From: JABIFK01 sp047619225
Lineage (GTDB): Bacteria; Latescibacterota; UBA2968
DNA length: 36,470 nucleotides
Assembly (NCBI GenBank): GCA_047619225.1
Contig: JBLHJX010000017.1
Location: 1-36,470, forward strand
Direction of reading: 5' to 3'
The first letter of the stretch is position 1; every line of letters starts with the position of its first letter. Below are positions 24,469 through 31,725 of the stretch, in pieces. The notes beneath the pieces were generated by a model, which worked only from the letters and a program-made list of their open reading frames with translations, made no database searches and was not told where the DNA came from. The position numbers and the translations under genes were made by a program.

Positions 24469-24500
24469 CCCCCAAGGAGACACCAAAGTGACCTTGGGGG
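24469..24500 (-). terminator. Stem-loop before cysM-like gene (terminator or attenuator)
   Basis: CCCCCAAGG and CCTTGGGGG form a 9-bp perfect stem with a 14-base loop. On the minus strand it is followed by ATTTGTTTTTATTTGG, a T-rich run, only 24 bases before the cysM ATG. It could terminate read-through from cysH or act as an attenuator in the leader of the cysteine run. Confidence 0.6.
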
Positions 24501-24522
24501 TCGATCACGAACAAGTAGAAAA

Positions 24523-24555
24523 TAAGATTCTTGAGCAATAAAATCAAGAATCTTA
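24523..24555 (-). terminator. 12-bp perfect inverted repeat after cysH
   Basis: TAAGATTCTTGA, nine-base spacer, TCAAGAATCTTA, starting 10 bases after the cysH stop, with TTTTC following on the minus strand. Most likely the cysH terminator, in tandem with the GC-rich stem-loop downstream. Because it is AT-rich and palindromic it could instead be an operator for the cysM-led run: TTGATT and TATTTT lie inside it at a 17-base spacing. Confidence 0.6.
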
Positions 24556-24565
24556 TGCTCAGCGT

Positions 24566-25318
24566 TTATTCTACCTCAACAGCAACCTCATCAGCGGGTT
24601 CAATCGGTTGTAAAAATGTATGAATGCCACATTCTGTTTTGGCTTGCCCTTCCCAACGACCGGCCCGTTCATCTTCGCCAGCTCCAACCTTTTTGGTACA
24701 CGGCCAGCACCCCACACTGGGGTACCCTTGATCCATCAATGGATTATAAGGCACATTGTGCTCCAGAATATAATCCCACGTTTTCTTAAGTGTCCAGTTG
24801 GCCATGGGGTTCAATTTGAGCAAAGCCCGACTCTCTGTCTCATAATATTCTAAAATGGGGATGTCTGTGCGCGTACTGCCCTGATCGCGGCGACGGCTGT
24901 TGATCCACCCATCCAACTGGGCCAACTTGCGTTGCAAAGGCTCTACCTTGCGAATCCAACAGCAACGATTAGAATCTGCACGATAAAGCTCGGTGCCATA
25001 ATCACGGTCTTGTTCTTCAATGGTCAAGCGCGGCAAAATGGCTTCAATCTCTATGCCATACTGCATTTCCACACGGGTTTTCAAGTCTAATGTTTCTTGA
25101 AACAGAAAATTTGTATCTATCGTGAAAACCGGGATCTGCGGCACATGTTTTTGCATGATATCCAATAAGACCATGCCACTTGCGCCAAATGCAGTGCCAA
25201 AGGCAACACGTGGGCCCAGTGCATCCCAAGCCCATTGCAAAATTTCTTCTAAGGGCGCATTTTCAAATGCCTCTGATTGACGCGTTAATTCTGCACGGTT
25301 TAAAGCCACAGCAAGCAT
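24566..25318 (-). CDS. cysH: Assimilatory APS/PAPS reductase
   Basis: The 250-residue cytoplasmic enzyme reduces activated sulfate to sulfite using thioredoxin. It shows AFGASGMVLLDI (nucleotide-binding loop), VFTIDTNFLFQETLDL, the pairs Cys119-Cys120 (NRCCWIRK) and Cys204-Cys207 (GCWPC), and the catalytic Cys230 in TECGIH. The CC...CxxC set marks the 4Fe-4S type, which usually reduces APS and not PAPS. The ATG at 25318 sits directly against its AGAGG site; the GTG at 25309 has better spacing and may be the true start (three residues shorter). No ATP sulfurylase or sulfite reductase is in the window. An operator-like palindrome and a -10 lie upstream, and two stem-loops separate it from the cysteine run. 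Confidence 0.93.
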   Translation of the reverse strand: MLAVALNRAELTRQSEAFENAPLEEILQWAWDALGPRVAFGTAFGASGMVLLDIMQKHVPQIPVFTIDTNFLFQETLDLKTRVEMQYGIEIEAILPRLTIEEQDRDYGTELYRADSNRCCWIRKVEPLQRKLAQLDGWINSRRRDQGSTRTDIPILEYYETESRALLKLNPMANWTLKKTWDYILEHNVPYNPLMDQGYPSVGCWPCTKKVGAGEDERAGRWEGQAKTECGIHTFLQPIEPADEVAVEVE

Positions 25319-25416
25319 CCTCTTTCAAAATTGAACACCTTAATTCTTGAGTTACTTGATTCACAATATATACAAGCAATCGGCCTCTGTCAACCCAGCC
25401 ATACACCACAGAAAAA

Positions 25417-25437
25417 ATTATAAACAAAGTTTATAAT
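25417..25437 (-). promoter_or_regulatory. Palindromic operator overlapping the -10 of cysH
   Basis: ATTATAAAC, spacer AAA, GTTTATAAT is a perfect 9-bp inverted repeat about 100 bases before cysH. Read on the minus strand its end supplies TATAAT (25417-25422), a consensus -10; no good -35 is visible. A dimeric repressor bound here would cover the promoter. The Rrf2 regulator encoded nearby is the obvious candidate (inference). Confidence 0.6.
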
Positions 25438-25446
25438 TACCTTGAC

Positions 25447-25469
25447 CTTATAAAAAGACTGTTATAAAT
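25447..25469 (-). promoter_or_regulatory. Second, imperfect copy of the cysH operator
   Basis: CTTATAAAA, five bases, GTTATAAAT resembles the perfect palindrome ten bases away (half-site TTATAAA). The pair looks like a tandem operator upstream of the cysH -10. Confidence 0.4.
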
Positions 25470-25528
25470 TCATTCATATTCTACGCCCTATTTTGATGGA
25501 TCAATAAATGCCAAATATCAAAACAAAA

Positions 25529-25554
25529 GCCCCGTATCCATTTGGACACAGGGC
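25529..25554 (-). terminator. Terminator of tRNA-Lys
   Basis: GCCCCGTATCC, four-base loop, GGACACAGGGC. The two mismatches on the plus strand become G-U pairs in a minus-strand transcript, giving 11 pairs, followed by TTTTGTTTTG. This strand preference points to the tRNA transcript. Confidence 0.75.
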
Positions 25555-25591
25555 CATTATTTTATGTTGTAACTCTTGGACTTATAAAAAA

Positions 25592-25663
25592 TGAGCCCGG
25601 AAGGATTTGAACCTTCGACCAACGCCTTAAAAGGGCGCTGCTCTACCGCTGAGCTACGGGCCC
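25592..25663 (-). tRNA. tRNA-Lys (anticodon UUU)
   Basis: The 72-base cloverleaf reads 5' GGGCCCG acceptor strand, GCTC D-stem with an AGCGGTA loop, an anticodon stem of GCGCC and GGCGT around the loop CTTTTAA (anticodon TTT), GAAGG-TTCAAAT-CCTTC T-arm, CGGGCTC and discriminator A. All stems pair (one G-U in the acceptor and one in the anticodon stem). CCA is not encoded; a T-run follows. Confidence 0.97.
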
Positions 25664-25699
25664 ATACAGGCAGCTACGTTCAAATAACGCAGAGCACCC

Positions 25700-25728
25700 A
25701 ATATAGAAACTCTCGCTTTTTCTGTCAA
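25700..25728 (-). promoter_or_regulatory. Promoter of tRNA-Lys
   Basis: On the minus strand TTGACA (25723-25728), exactly 17 bases, TATATT (25700-25705), about 37 bases before the tRNA 5' end. It is the best sigma-70-type promoter in the window, as expected for a stable RNA gene. It lies just upstream of the divergent HlyD-type gene. Confidence 0.85.
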
Positions 25729-25748
25729 GCAAAAGGACGTTACAACTT

Positions 25749-26894
25749 ATGATGCGCAAACGCCAAAGAGGCAAAATCATCAAATGGCTACTTTGGGTTT
25801 TTGGGGTTCTTGGCCTCATTATAGGAGCCCTTGCCTTCATCGAGATCGACGACATAATTATTGCGCAAGGCATTGTTGAGCCGGGCCAAAAAATATATAT
25901 CGATTCCCCCATGAGCCGCGTGGTCCACCGCATTTACGCCGAACCCGGTGATACAGTTCGGGCAAATCAACCCGTTGCCCAACTCTACGAGGGCGATCTG
26001 CGTGCGGCCGTTGCAGCAGCCGAAAAAGAAGTCAAACGCGAACACGCCAACCTCGCCGCAGCGCGGGCACAATTGGCCCTTTTAAAAGAAAACCCACTTG
26101 AAGAACGAAAAATTGCAGCAGCGCGTGTGGAACAAGCGCGCATTGGTTTAACGGCACGCGGCCAAGAACTCAAACGCGCCACACAACTTTTTAAAGGGGA
26201 GCGGCTTTGGAGCCAAGAAGACTTCGAGCGGGCCCAAACCAGCTATGACTTGTCTCATGCCAATTTGCAGGTGGCCGTAGAAAGCCTCAATCTCGTAAAT
26301 CGCGGACCTTCTGTAGCAGAAGTACAAAATGCCGAAGCTGCTGTTCAACAAACAGAAGCCGCGCTTGAAAAAGCCCAACAACACCTCGAGGCGACCCAAG
26401 AAGCATTAGAACTGGCCACATTGCGATCACCCGTCGATGGTGTGGTTGCACGCCAAGATCTATTTCCCGGCATGCAAGCCACCCAAGGTGGCATTGTGCT
26501 GATCGTTGCAGGGCTTGAAGAAGGCACGGTTATTGGTGCTGTGGTGCCTGAGACCAACGCATGGAAAGTGAAGGTGGGGCACCCTGTTGAAATTTTGAGC
26601 AATCTCTTTACTGACCGCGAAGGCTTTTTGGGCCAGGGCGAAGTCACCGAAATTTATGGCTATGCCATACTCGAAGGGGGCGTCAAAACATTTGGGCTGG
26701 AAGTGGCGGTCAAAAAAACACCCATTCCTTTGCGCTATGGCTCCACCGCCGATTTGCGCATTATTGTGGGCCGCCGCAGCATATTAAAAATCTTACTCGG
26801 CTATGAAAATCAAGATGCCGTATTATCCAGCTCGGGTGCCATCTTTCAAAAAAAGAAAAAACACATACTACCCGATTCATCTCAAAGCCACTAA
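25749..26894 (+). CDS. HlyD-type membrane-fusion/adaptor protein
   Basis: The 381-residue protein has a basic N-terminus (MMRKRQRGKIIKW), one hydrophobic anchor (about 12-33), a split lipoyl/biotinyl-like domain (IDSPMSRVVHRIYAEPGDTV and LRSPVDGVVARQDLFPGM) and between them an Ala/Glu-rich coiled-coil hairpin (about residues 80-225). A beta-barrel follows. Such periplasmic adaptors link an inner-membrane transporter to an outer-membrane channel in efflux or type 1 secretion. No ABC transporter, RND pump or TolC-like gene lies next to it, so it is an orphan here. An AAGGA site lies 11 bases before the first ATG; the second ATG is equally possible. A 17-bp terminator ends the unit. Confidence 0.88.
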   Translation: MMRKRQRGKIIKWLLWVFGVLGLIIGALAFIEIDDIIIAQGIVEPGQKIYIDSPMSRVVHRIYAEPGDTVRANQPVAQLYEGDLRAAVAAAEKEVKREHANLAAARAQLALLKENPLEERKIAAARVEQARIGLTARGQELKRATQLFKGERLWSQEDFERAQTSYDLSHANLQVAVESLNLVNRGPSVAEVQNAEAAVQQTEAALEKAQQHLEATQEALELATLRSPVDGVVARQDLFPGMQATQGGIVLIVAGLEEGTVIGAVVPETNAWKVKVGHPVEILSNLFTDREGFLGQGEVTEIYGYAILEGGVKTFGLEVAVKKTPIPLRYGSTADLRIIVGRRSILKILLGYENQDAVLSSSGAIFQKKKKHILPDSSQSH

Positions 26895-26914
26895 CGTAAA
26901 CAAGCAAATCTAAT

Positions 26915-26954
26915 AAAACAAAGGCGAGCGCTTGCTGCGCTCGCCTTTGTTTTT
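26915..26954. terminator. Strong terminator after the HlyD-type gene
   Basis: AAAACAAAGGCGAGCGC, loop TTGCT, then the exact complement ending in TTTT: a 17-bp stem with a T-run, likely active in both directions. Confidence 0.92.
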
Positions 26955-26966
26955 ACTATAAAACGC

Positions 26967-26995
26967 TTGCTCGAAACCCTACCTACTATTATATT
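26967..26995 (+). promoter_or_regulatory. Promoter of ppdK
   Basis: TTGCTC (26967-26972), 17 bases, TATATT (26990-26995) between the upstream terminator and ppdK; the leader would be about 55 bases. Confidence 0.6.
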
Positions 26996-27058
26996 TGGCA
27001 GTCTGTAAAATGAACTGTGCTAATCGTTTCTGCTTAGAGAGACATTCAGGAGGATCAA

Positions 27059-29722
27059 ATGGCAAAAGCAAAAAAAGCCACGCTTACCAGTAGCAAAAAG
27101 TATGTGTATTTCTTTGGTGATGGCAAAGCCGAAGGCAAAGTCGACATGAAAAACCTGTTGGGTGGCAAAGGTGCCAACCTCGCAGAAATGTCTGGCATTG
27201 GCATTCCCGTTCCAGCAGGCTTCACCATTACCACCGAAGTGTGCACCTATTATTATGACAACAGCAAAAAATATCCTGCCGCACTCGAAAAGCAAGTCTT
27301 AGAAAATGTGGGCAAACTCGAAAAAGCAATGGGCAGCAAATTTGGTGATGCTTCCAATCCCTTGCTTCTCTCTGTTCGTTCAGGTGCCCGTGTTTCTATG
27401 CCAGGCATGATGGAAACCGTGCTCAACCTGGGCCTGAACGACGAAATCACGCAAGGCATCATTGCCAAAACTGGCAACGAACGTTTTGGCTGGGACTCTT
27501 ATCGTCGCTTCATCCAAACGTATGGCGACGTGGTCATGGGCGTCGCTGCAGAAGGCCGTGAACTGGATCCTTTTGAAATCGCCATCGATGAAGTCAAACA
27601 CAAACGTGGCATTGAAGACGATCTGGATCTCTCCATTGAAGACCTGAAGCTCTTGGTTGACATGTTTAAAAAGATCGTCAAAAAACGCACCGGGAAGAAT
27701 TTTCCAACCGACCCAATTGAACAGCTTTGGGGTGGCATTGGTGCCGTCTTTGGCTCTTGGCAAGCAGCACGTGCCATCACGTATCGCCGCTTAAACGACA
27801 TCCCAGCAAACTGGGGCACCGCAGTGAACGTGCAATCGATGGTCTATGGCAACATGGGCAATGACTGTGCAACGGGCGTGGCGTTTACACGCAACCCCTC
27901 CACGGGAGAGAACAAATTCTACGGCGAATACCTCGTCAACGCCCAAGGCGAAGACGTTGTTGCTGGCGTACGCACGCCCGAACCCGTATCTAAAATGAAA
28001 CGGAAAATGCCCGCAGCTTACAAAACGCTCGAAGGCATTTACAAAAAACTCGAAAAACATTATCGCGATATGCAAGACATCGAATTCACAGTGCAACAAA
28101 ACAAATTGTGGATGCTTCAAACACGCAGCGGCAAACGCACCGCAGCCGCTGCTGTAAAAATTGCCGTTGACATGGTTAAAGAAAAGTTGATCACACAAAA
28201 AGAAGCTGTTTTGCGTGTTGAACCCAGCCAACTCGACCAACTCTTGCACCCCACCTTTGACCCCAAAGCAGTCAAAAACGTTTTGGCCAAAGGGTTGCCC
28301 GCTTCACCTGGTGCAGCTTCAGGCACTGTGGTATTTGCAGCAGAAGATGCCGAAGCTGCGGCCGCTAAAGGTGCCAATGTCATTCTCGTGCGTATGGAAA
28401 CATCGCCCGAAGACATTGGTGGTATGAACGCTGCCCAAGGCATTCTCACCGCACGTGGCGGTATGACCTCCCACGCGGCTGTGGTTGCTCGCGGAATGGG
28501 CAAATGCTGTGTGGCCGGTTGTGGTGCCTTGGCTATCGACTACAAAAAAGATCAATTCTCCGTTGGCAAAACCGTTGTTAAAGCAGGTGATTGGATCTCC
28601 CTCGATGGTTCCACCGGCGAAGTGATGCTTGGCCAAGTATCTACACAACAAGCCAAACTCTCGGGTGACTTTGGCACGCTCATGGCCTGGGCTGACAAGA
28701 TTCGCAAACTCAATGTGCGCGCCAACGCAGACACACCACACGACTCTGACGTTGCACGCAGCTTTGGTGCAGAAGGTATTGGCCTATGCCGCACCGAGCA
28801 CATGTTCTTTGAAGGCAACCGCATCAACATCGTGCGTGAAATGATTCTGGCCGGTGATGAAGCCGGTCGTCGCAAGGCCCTTCAGAAACTCTTGCCCATT
28901 CAACGGGGTGACTTTGAAGGCATCTTCAAAGCGATGAAGGGCTTGCCTGTTACCGTGCGCCTACTCGACCCTCCCTTGCACGAGTTTTTGCCACACGAAA
29001 CCGATCAGCAACAAGAAATGGCCAAACGCCTAAAACGTTCGCTCAAAGAGATTCAAGACAAGGTCGAATCGCTCAGCGAATTCAACCCCATGCTGGGTCA
29101 CCGGGGTTGTCGCTTGGGTGTCACTTATCCTGAAATTTATGAAATGCAAGTGCGGGCCATTTTAGAAGCCGCAACAAATGTTGGCAAAGACGCCATTCCA
29201 GAAATCATGATCCCCTTGGTGGGCACGGTCGCAGAATTCACCATGCTCAAAGACATGACCGACCGTGTGGCCAAAGAAGTGCGCAAAGAAACCGGCAAGA
29301 AAGTCAACTACACCGTGGGCACCATGATTGAAATTCCACGTGCCGCACTCATTGCCGATGAAATTGCAAAACACGCACAGTTCTTCTCCTTTGGCACCAA
29401 CGATCTCACACAACTGGCCTTTGGTTATTCACGTGACGATGCCGGTGTGTTCTTGGGCGAATATGTTGAAAAGGGCATCCTTGAAAACGATCCGTTCCAA
29501 ACGCTCGACCAAGCCGGTGTGGGTCAGTTGGTTGAAATGGGTACCAAAAAAGGCCGCAAAGGCCGCAAAGACCTCAAAGTGGGTATCTGCGGCGAACACG
29601 GTGGTGATCCCGAATCGGTTCATTTCTGCCACAGAATTGGCATGAACTATGTTTCGTGCTCGCCTTTCCGTGTGCCAATTGCCCGTCTGGCTGCTGCACA
29701 CGCTGCTTTGGCAGACCAATAG
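27059..29722 (+). CDS. ppdK: Pyruvate, phosphate dikinase
   Basis: This enzyme interconverts pyruvate, ATP and phosphate with phosphoenolpyruvate, AMP and pyrophosphate, serving gluconeogenesis or PPi-dependent glycolysis in the cytosol. At 887 residues it has the usual full length. The N-terminal ATP-grasp part starts with LLGGKGANLAEMSGIGIPVP; the swivelling domain has His472 in GGMTSHAAVVARGMGK; the PEP/pyruvate barrel has SFGTNDLTQ and catalytic Cys844 in GICGEHGGDP. A strong AGGAGG site (27048-27053) lies five bases before the ATG. Codon use is more regular and Lys/Gly-rich than in neighbours, as in a highly expressed gene. The gene is monocistronic, with its own promoter and a downstream stem-loop. 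Confidence 0.97.
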   Translation: MAKAKKATLTSSKKYVYFFGDGKAEGKVDMKNLLGGKGANLAEMSGIGIPVPAGFTITTEVCTYYYDNSKKYPAALEKQVLENVGKLEKAMGSKFGDASNPLLLSVRSGARVSMPGMMETVLNLGLNDEITQGIIAKTGNERFGWDSYRRFIQTYGDVVMGVAAEGRELDPFEIAIDEVKHKRGIEDDLDLSIEDLKLLVDMFKKIVKKRTGKNFPTDPIEQLWGGIGAVFGSWQAARAITYRRLNDIPANWGTAVNVQSMVYGNMGNDCATGVAFTRNPSTGENKFYGEYLVNAQGEDVVAGVRTPEPVSKMKRKMPAAYKTLEGIYKKLEKHYRDMQDIEFTVQQNKLWMLQTRSGKRTAAAAVKIAVDMVKEKLITQKEAVLRVEPSQLDQLLHPTFDPKAVKNVLAKGLPASPGAASGTVVFAAEDAEAAAAKGANVILVRMETSPEDIGGMNAAQGILTARGGMTSHAAVVARGMGKCCVAGCGALAIDYKKDQFSVGKTVVKAGDWISLDGSTGEVMLGQVSTQQAKLSGDFGTLMAWADKIRKLNVRANADTPHDSDVARSFGAEGIGLCRTEHMFFEGNRINIVREMILAGDEAGRRKALQKLLPIQRGDFEGIFKAMKGLPVTVRLLDPPLHEFLPHETDQQQEMAKRLKRSLKEIQDKVESLSEFNPMLGHRGCRLGVTYPEIYEMQVRAILEAATNVGKDAIPEIMIPLVGTVAEFTMLKDMTDRVAKEVRKETGKKVNYTVGTMIEIPRAALIADEIAKHAQFFSFGTNDLTQLAFGYSRDDAGVFLGEYVEKGILENDPFQTLDQAGVGQLVEMGTKKGRKGRKDLKVGICGEHGGDPESVHFCHRIGMNYVSCSPFRVPIARLAAAHAALADQ

Positions 29723-29767
29723 GATAGATCCTTTGCTCTTCCCAAAAGGGAAGGGAATGAAAATGAG

Positions 29768-29797
29768 TGCCCGCTTCCCTAACGGAAGCGGGCACTT
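29768..29797 (+). terminator. Stem-loop after ppdK
   Basis: GTGCCCGCTTCC, loop CTAAC, GGAAGCGGGCAC: a 12-bp perfect stem 45 bases after the ppdK stop, followed by TTAGGTTTAAAT, a weak T-run. A small hairpin (CTTCCC-AAAA-GGGAAG, 29738-29753) precedes it. Confidence 0.7.
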
Positions 29798-29824
29798 AGG
29801 TTTAAATGAGCGAACGCCTCCTCC

Positions 29825-29853
29825 TTGATTTTCCCCTCACCTTAGCCTATATT
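29825..29853 (+). promoter_or_regulatory. Promoter of parAB
   Basis: TTGATT (29825-29830), 17 bases, TATATT (29848-29853), 54 bases before the parA ATG. It lies inside the upstream extension of the parA frame, which argues for the downstream start. Confidence 0.6.
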
Positions 29854-29907
29854 TTACCGATCTACACATCTCCTTTTTCACGAAATTACACGAAGTTCGG
29901 TACATTT

Positions 29908-30672
29908 ATGCCAGCAAGAGTCATTGCCATAGCCAATCAAAAAGGTGGTGTGGGCAAAACCACAACAGCGGTCAACTTAGCCGCCTGTTTGGCAGCAGCA
30001 GAAAAGAAAACCCTATTGCTCGATATGGACCCCCAAGCCAATGCGACCAGCGGTTGTGGCATTAGCATGGAAGAAGACACATCCAGCATTTATGAAGTCT
30101 TACTGCAAGAGAAACCATTTAAAAGTATTATTAAAGATACCAAAGTGCCCTTTTTAAGCATTGCCCCCTCGCACATTAACCTGACAGGTGCCGAGGTTGA
30201 AATGGTCTCCATCATCTCACGCGAGCAGCGCCTCAAATCGGCCCTTCTAAGCATTCGCAATGAATATGACTTTATCATTATCGACTGCCCCCCATCGCTG
30301 GGTTTGCTCACACTCAATGCGCTCACTGGCGCAGATTCTGTACTCATTCCCATTCAATGTGAATATTATGCCCTTGAAGGTTTGGGCAAACTCCTCAACA
30401 CGCTTCGTTTAGTACAACGCCACCTCAACCCGCAGCTTCAAGTTGAAGGTGTCCTCCTCACCATGTATGATGGACGCCTCAATCTCTCTCGCCAAGTTGC
30501 CGAAGAAACCAAAGCGCATTTTGCAGACAAAGTTTACAAAACAATTATTGGGCGCAACGTCAAACTCGGTGAAGCCCCCAGCTTTGGCAAACCCATTATC
30601 CTTTACGACATCATGTCTTCCGGCGCACAAAGTTATATCAGCCTCGCTGGGGAGGTCATAAACCATGGCTAA
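29908..30672 (+). CDS. parA: ParA/Soj-type chromosome-partitioning ATPase
   Basis: The 254-residue protein starts at the ATG at 29908 (MPARVIAIANQKGGVGKTTT); the frame extends to 29806, but that part lies over the promoter and lacks conservation. The deviant Walker A KGGVGKTTT has both Lys (11 and 16), Walker B-like FIIIDCPPSLGLL and DMDPQANAT follow. This is the short chromosomal (Soj-like) type without an N-terminal HTH. ParA binds DNA nonspecifically as an ATP dimer and moves ParB-parS complexes. It overlaps parB by eight bases, so the two are translationally coupled. Chromosomal parAB usually lies near the replication origin; no dnaA, rsmG or mnmG is seen here. Confidence 0.96.
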   Translation: MPARVIAIANQKGGVGKTTTAVNLAACLAAAEKKTLLLDMDPQANATSGCGISMEEDTSSIYEVLLQEKPFKSIIKDTKVPFLSIAPSHINLTGAEVEMVSIISREQRLKSALLSIRNEYDFIIIDCPPSLGLLTLNALTGADSVLIPIQCEYYALEGLGKLLNTLRLVQRHLNPQLQVEGVLLTMYDGRLNLSRQVAEETKAHFADKVYKTIIGRNVKLGEAPSFGKPIILYDIMSSGAQSYISLAGEVINHG

Positions 30673-31558
30673 ACGCAATGCCCTTGGCAAAGGTCTTGGT
30701 GCACTCATTCCAGGTGCCAACGATGAAACAAACGATGAAATAAATCTACAAGAAACCCCATCGGGTCAGATGGTCATCGAAATTTCCCTGGGTGACATTG
30801 AACCCAACCCGCATCAACCCCGTACCGAATTTGACCCCAAAGCCGTCAGTGAACTCGCACAATCTATTCGTGAAAAAGGCATCTTACAACCCATTAGTGT
30901 GCGGCGTTTTGGGTCGGGTTATCAACTCATTGCAGGTGAGCGCCGCCTTCGGGCCGCCAAACAAGCCGAGTTACAGGTTGTGCCTGCACTGGTGATGGAC
31001 ATTGGTACCGATCAGGAAATGATGGAACTCTCCCTGATCGAAAACATTCAGCGCGAAGACCTCAACCCCGTTGAAGAAGCCAAAGCCTATCGCATGCTCA
31101 TTGAAGAATGTTTTCTCACCCAAGAAGAAGTGGCCGAGCGTGTGGGCAAAGACCGCTCCACCGTTGCCAACATGTTGCGCTTACTTGCCCTCGCAACAGA
31201 CGTGCTCGAAGCCCTTCAAACAGGCCAAATTTCCACGGGCCATGCGCGTGCCCTGCTTGGTTTAGATGATCCCGAGCTTCAATTTGCCATTTGCCAGCAA
31301 ATCATTTCACAAGGTTTGTCGGTTCGGCGTGTCGAATCGCTCGTCAAAGCCTACAAAGACGGCACGGTTCGCAATCCTCAAAAAACGCAATCCTACAAAG
31401 ACCCAAACATCCTCTCGCTCGAAGAAGACCTTCAACGGCAATTTGGTACCTCGGTCAACATCAATCGCCGAGGTCAAAAAGGCAAAATCGAAATTGAATT
31501 CTACAGCGACGACGACCTCAATCGCGTGCTCGACCTGATACGCGGAGAAGGACTTTAA
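30665..31558 (+). CDS. parB: ParB/Spo0J-type centromere-binding CTPase
   Basis: The 297-residue protein starts MAKRNALGKGLGALIPGA, a typical ParB N-terminus that stimulates ParA. Then come the CTP-binding segment (NPHQPRTEFD, GERRLRAAK), LIENIQREDLNPVEEAKAY, and the HTH (TQEEVAERVGKDRSTVANMLRLL) that reads parS. The C-terminal dimerisation part includes LEEDLQRQFGTSVNI and KGKIEIEFYSDDDLNRVLDLI. No parS consensus palindrome was found by eye in the window, so the sites are presumably elsewhere. Overlaps parA; a stem-loop follows. Confidence 0.96.
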   Translation: MAKRNALGKGLGALIPGANDETNDEINLQETPSGQMVIEISLGDIEPNPHQPRTEFDPKAVSELAQSIREKGILQPISVRRFGSGYQLIAGERRLRAAKQAELQVVPALVMDIGTDQEMMELSLIENIQREDLNPVEEAKAYRMLIEECFLTQEEVAERVGKDRSTVANMLRLLALATDVLEALQTGQISTGHARALLGLDDPELQFAICQQIISQGLSVRRVESLVKAYKDGTVRNPQKTQSYKDPNILSLEEDLQRQFGTSVNINRRGQKGKIEIEFYSDDDLNRVLDLIRGEGL

Positions 31559-31605
31559 AGTTTTATAAAATCTTTTTTATTTCGTTGAAAGAATAATCCC
31601 AAGTG

Positions 31606-31630
31606 TGGCCGGTAGGTGACCTATCGGCCA
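31606..31630 (+). terminator. Stem-loop after parB
   Basis: TGGCCGGTAGG, loop TGA, CCTATCGGCCA. The single mismatch is a G-U pair in a plus-strand transcript. The following TTCTGTTTG is only moderately T-rich. Confidence 0.6.
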
Positions 31631-31687
31631 TTCTGTTTGCCCCTAAAACAACATATCGTAGCTAATCTTACCCAGTAAAGAAGTTTT

Positions 31688-31693
31688 TATAAT
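31688..31693 (+). promoter_or_regulatory. Possible -10 of the SulP gene
   Basis: A consensus TATAAT about 33 bases before the TTG start; the matching -35 (around 31665-31671) is poor. Confidence 0.35.
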
Positions 31694-31725
31694 AGTCCGT
31701 AATAAAAAAAGTAAGCGAGGATAAA

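Noticed and set aside
25529..25554. Stem-loop as a riboswitch for cysH
   Set aside because: It pairs fully only in the minus-strand transcript and sits right after tRNA-Lys with a T-run, so it is the tRNA terminator. No S-box-like structure was recognised upstream of cysH.
29877..29900. Possible parS site near parA (TTTCACG...TACACG)
   Set aside because: It does not form the 16-bp TGTTTCACGTGAAACA-type palindrome; no other candidate was seen.
29806..29907. 34-residue N-terminal extension of ParA
   Set aside because: It covers a good promoter and does not resemble ParA N-termini; MPARVIAIANQKGG is the expected start.
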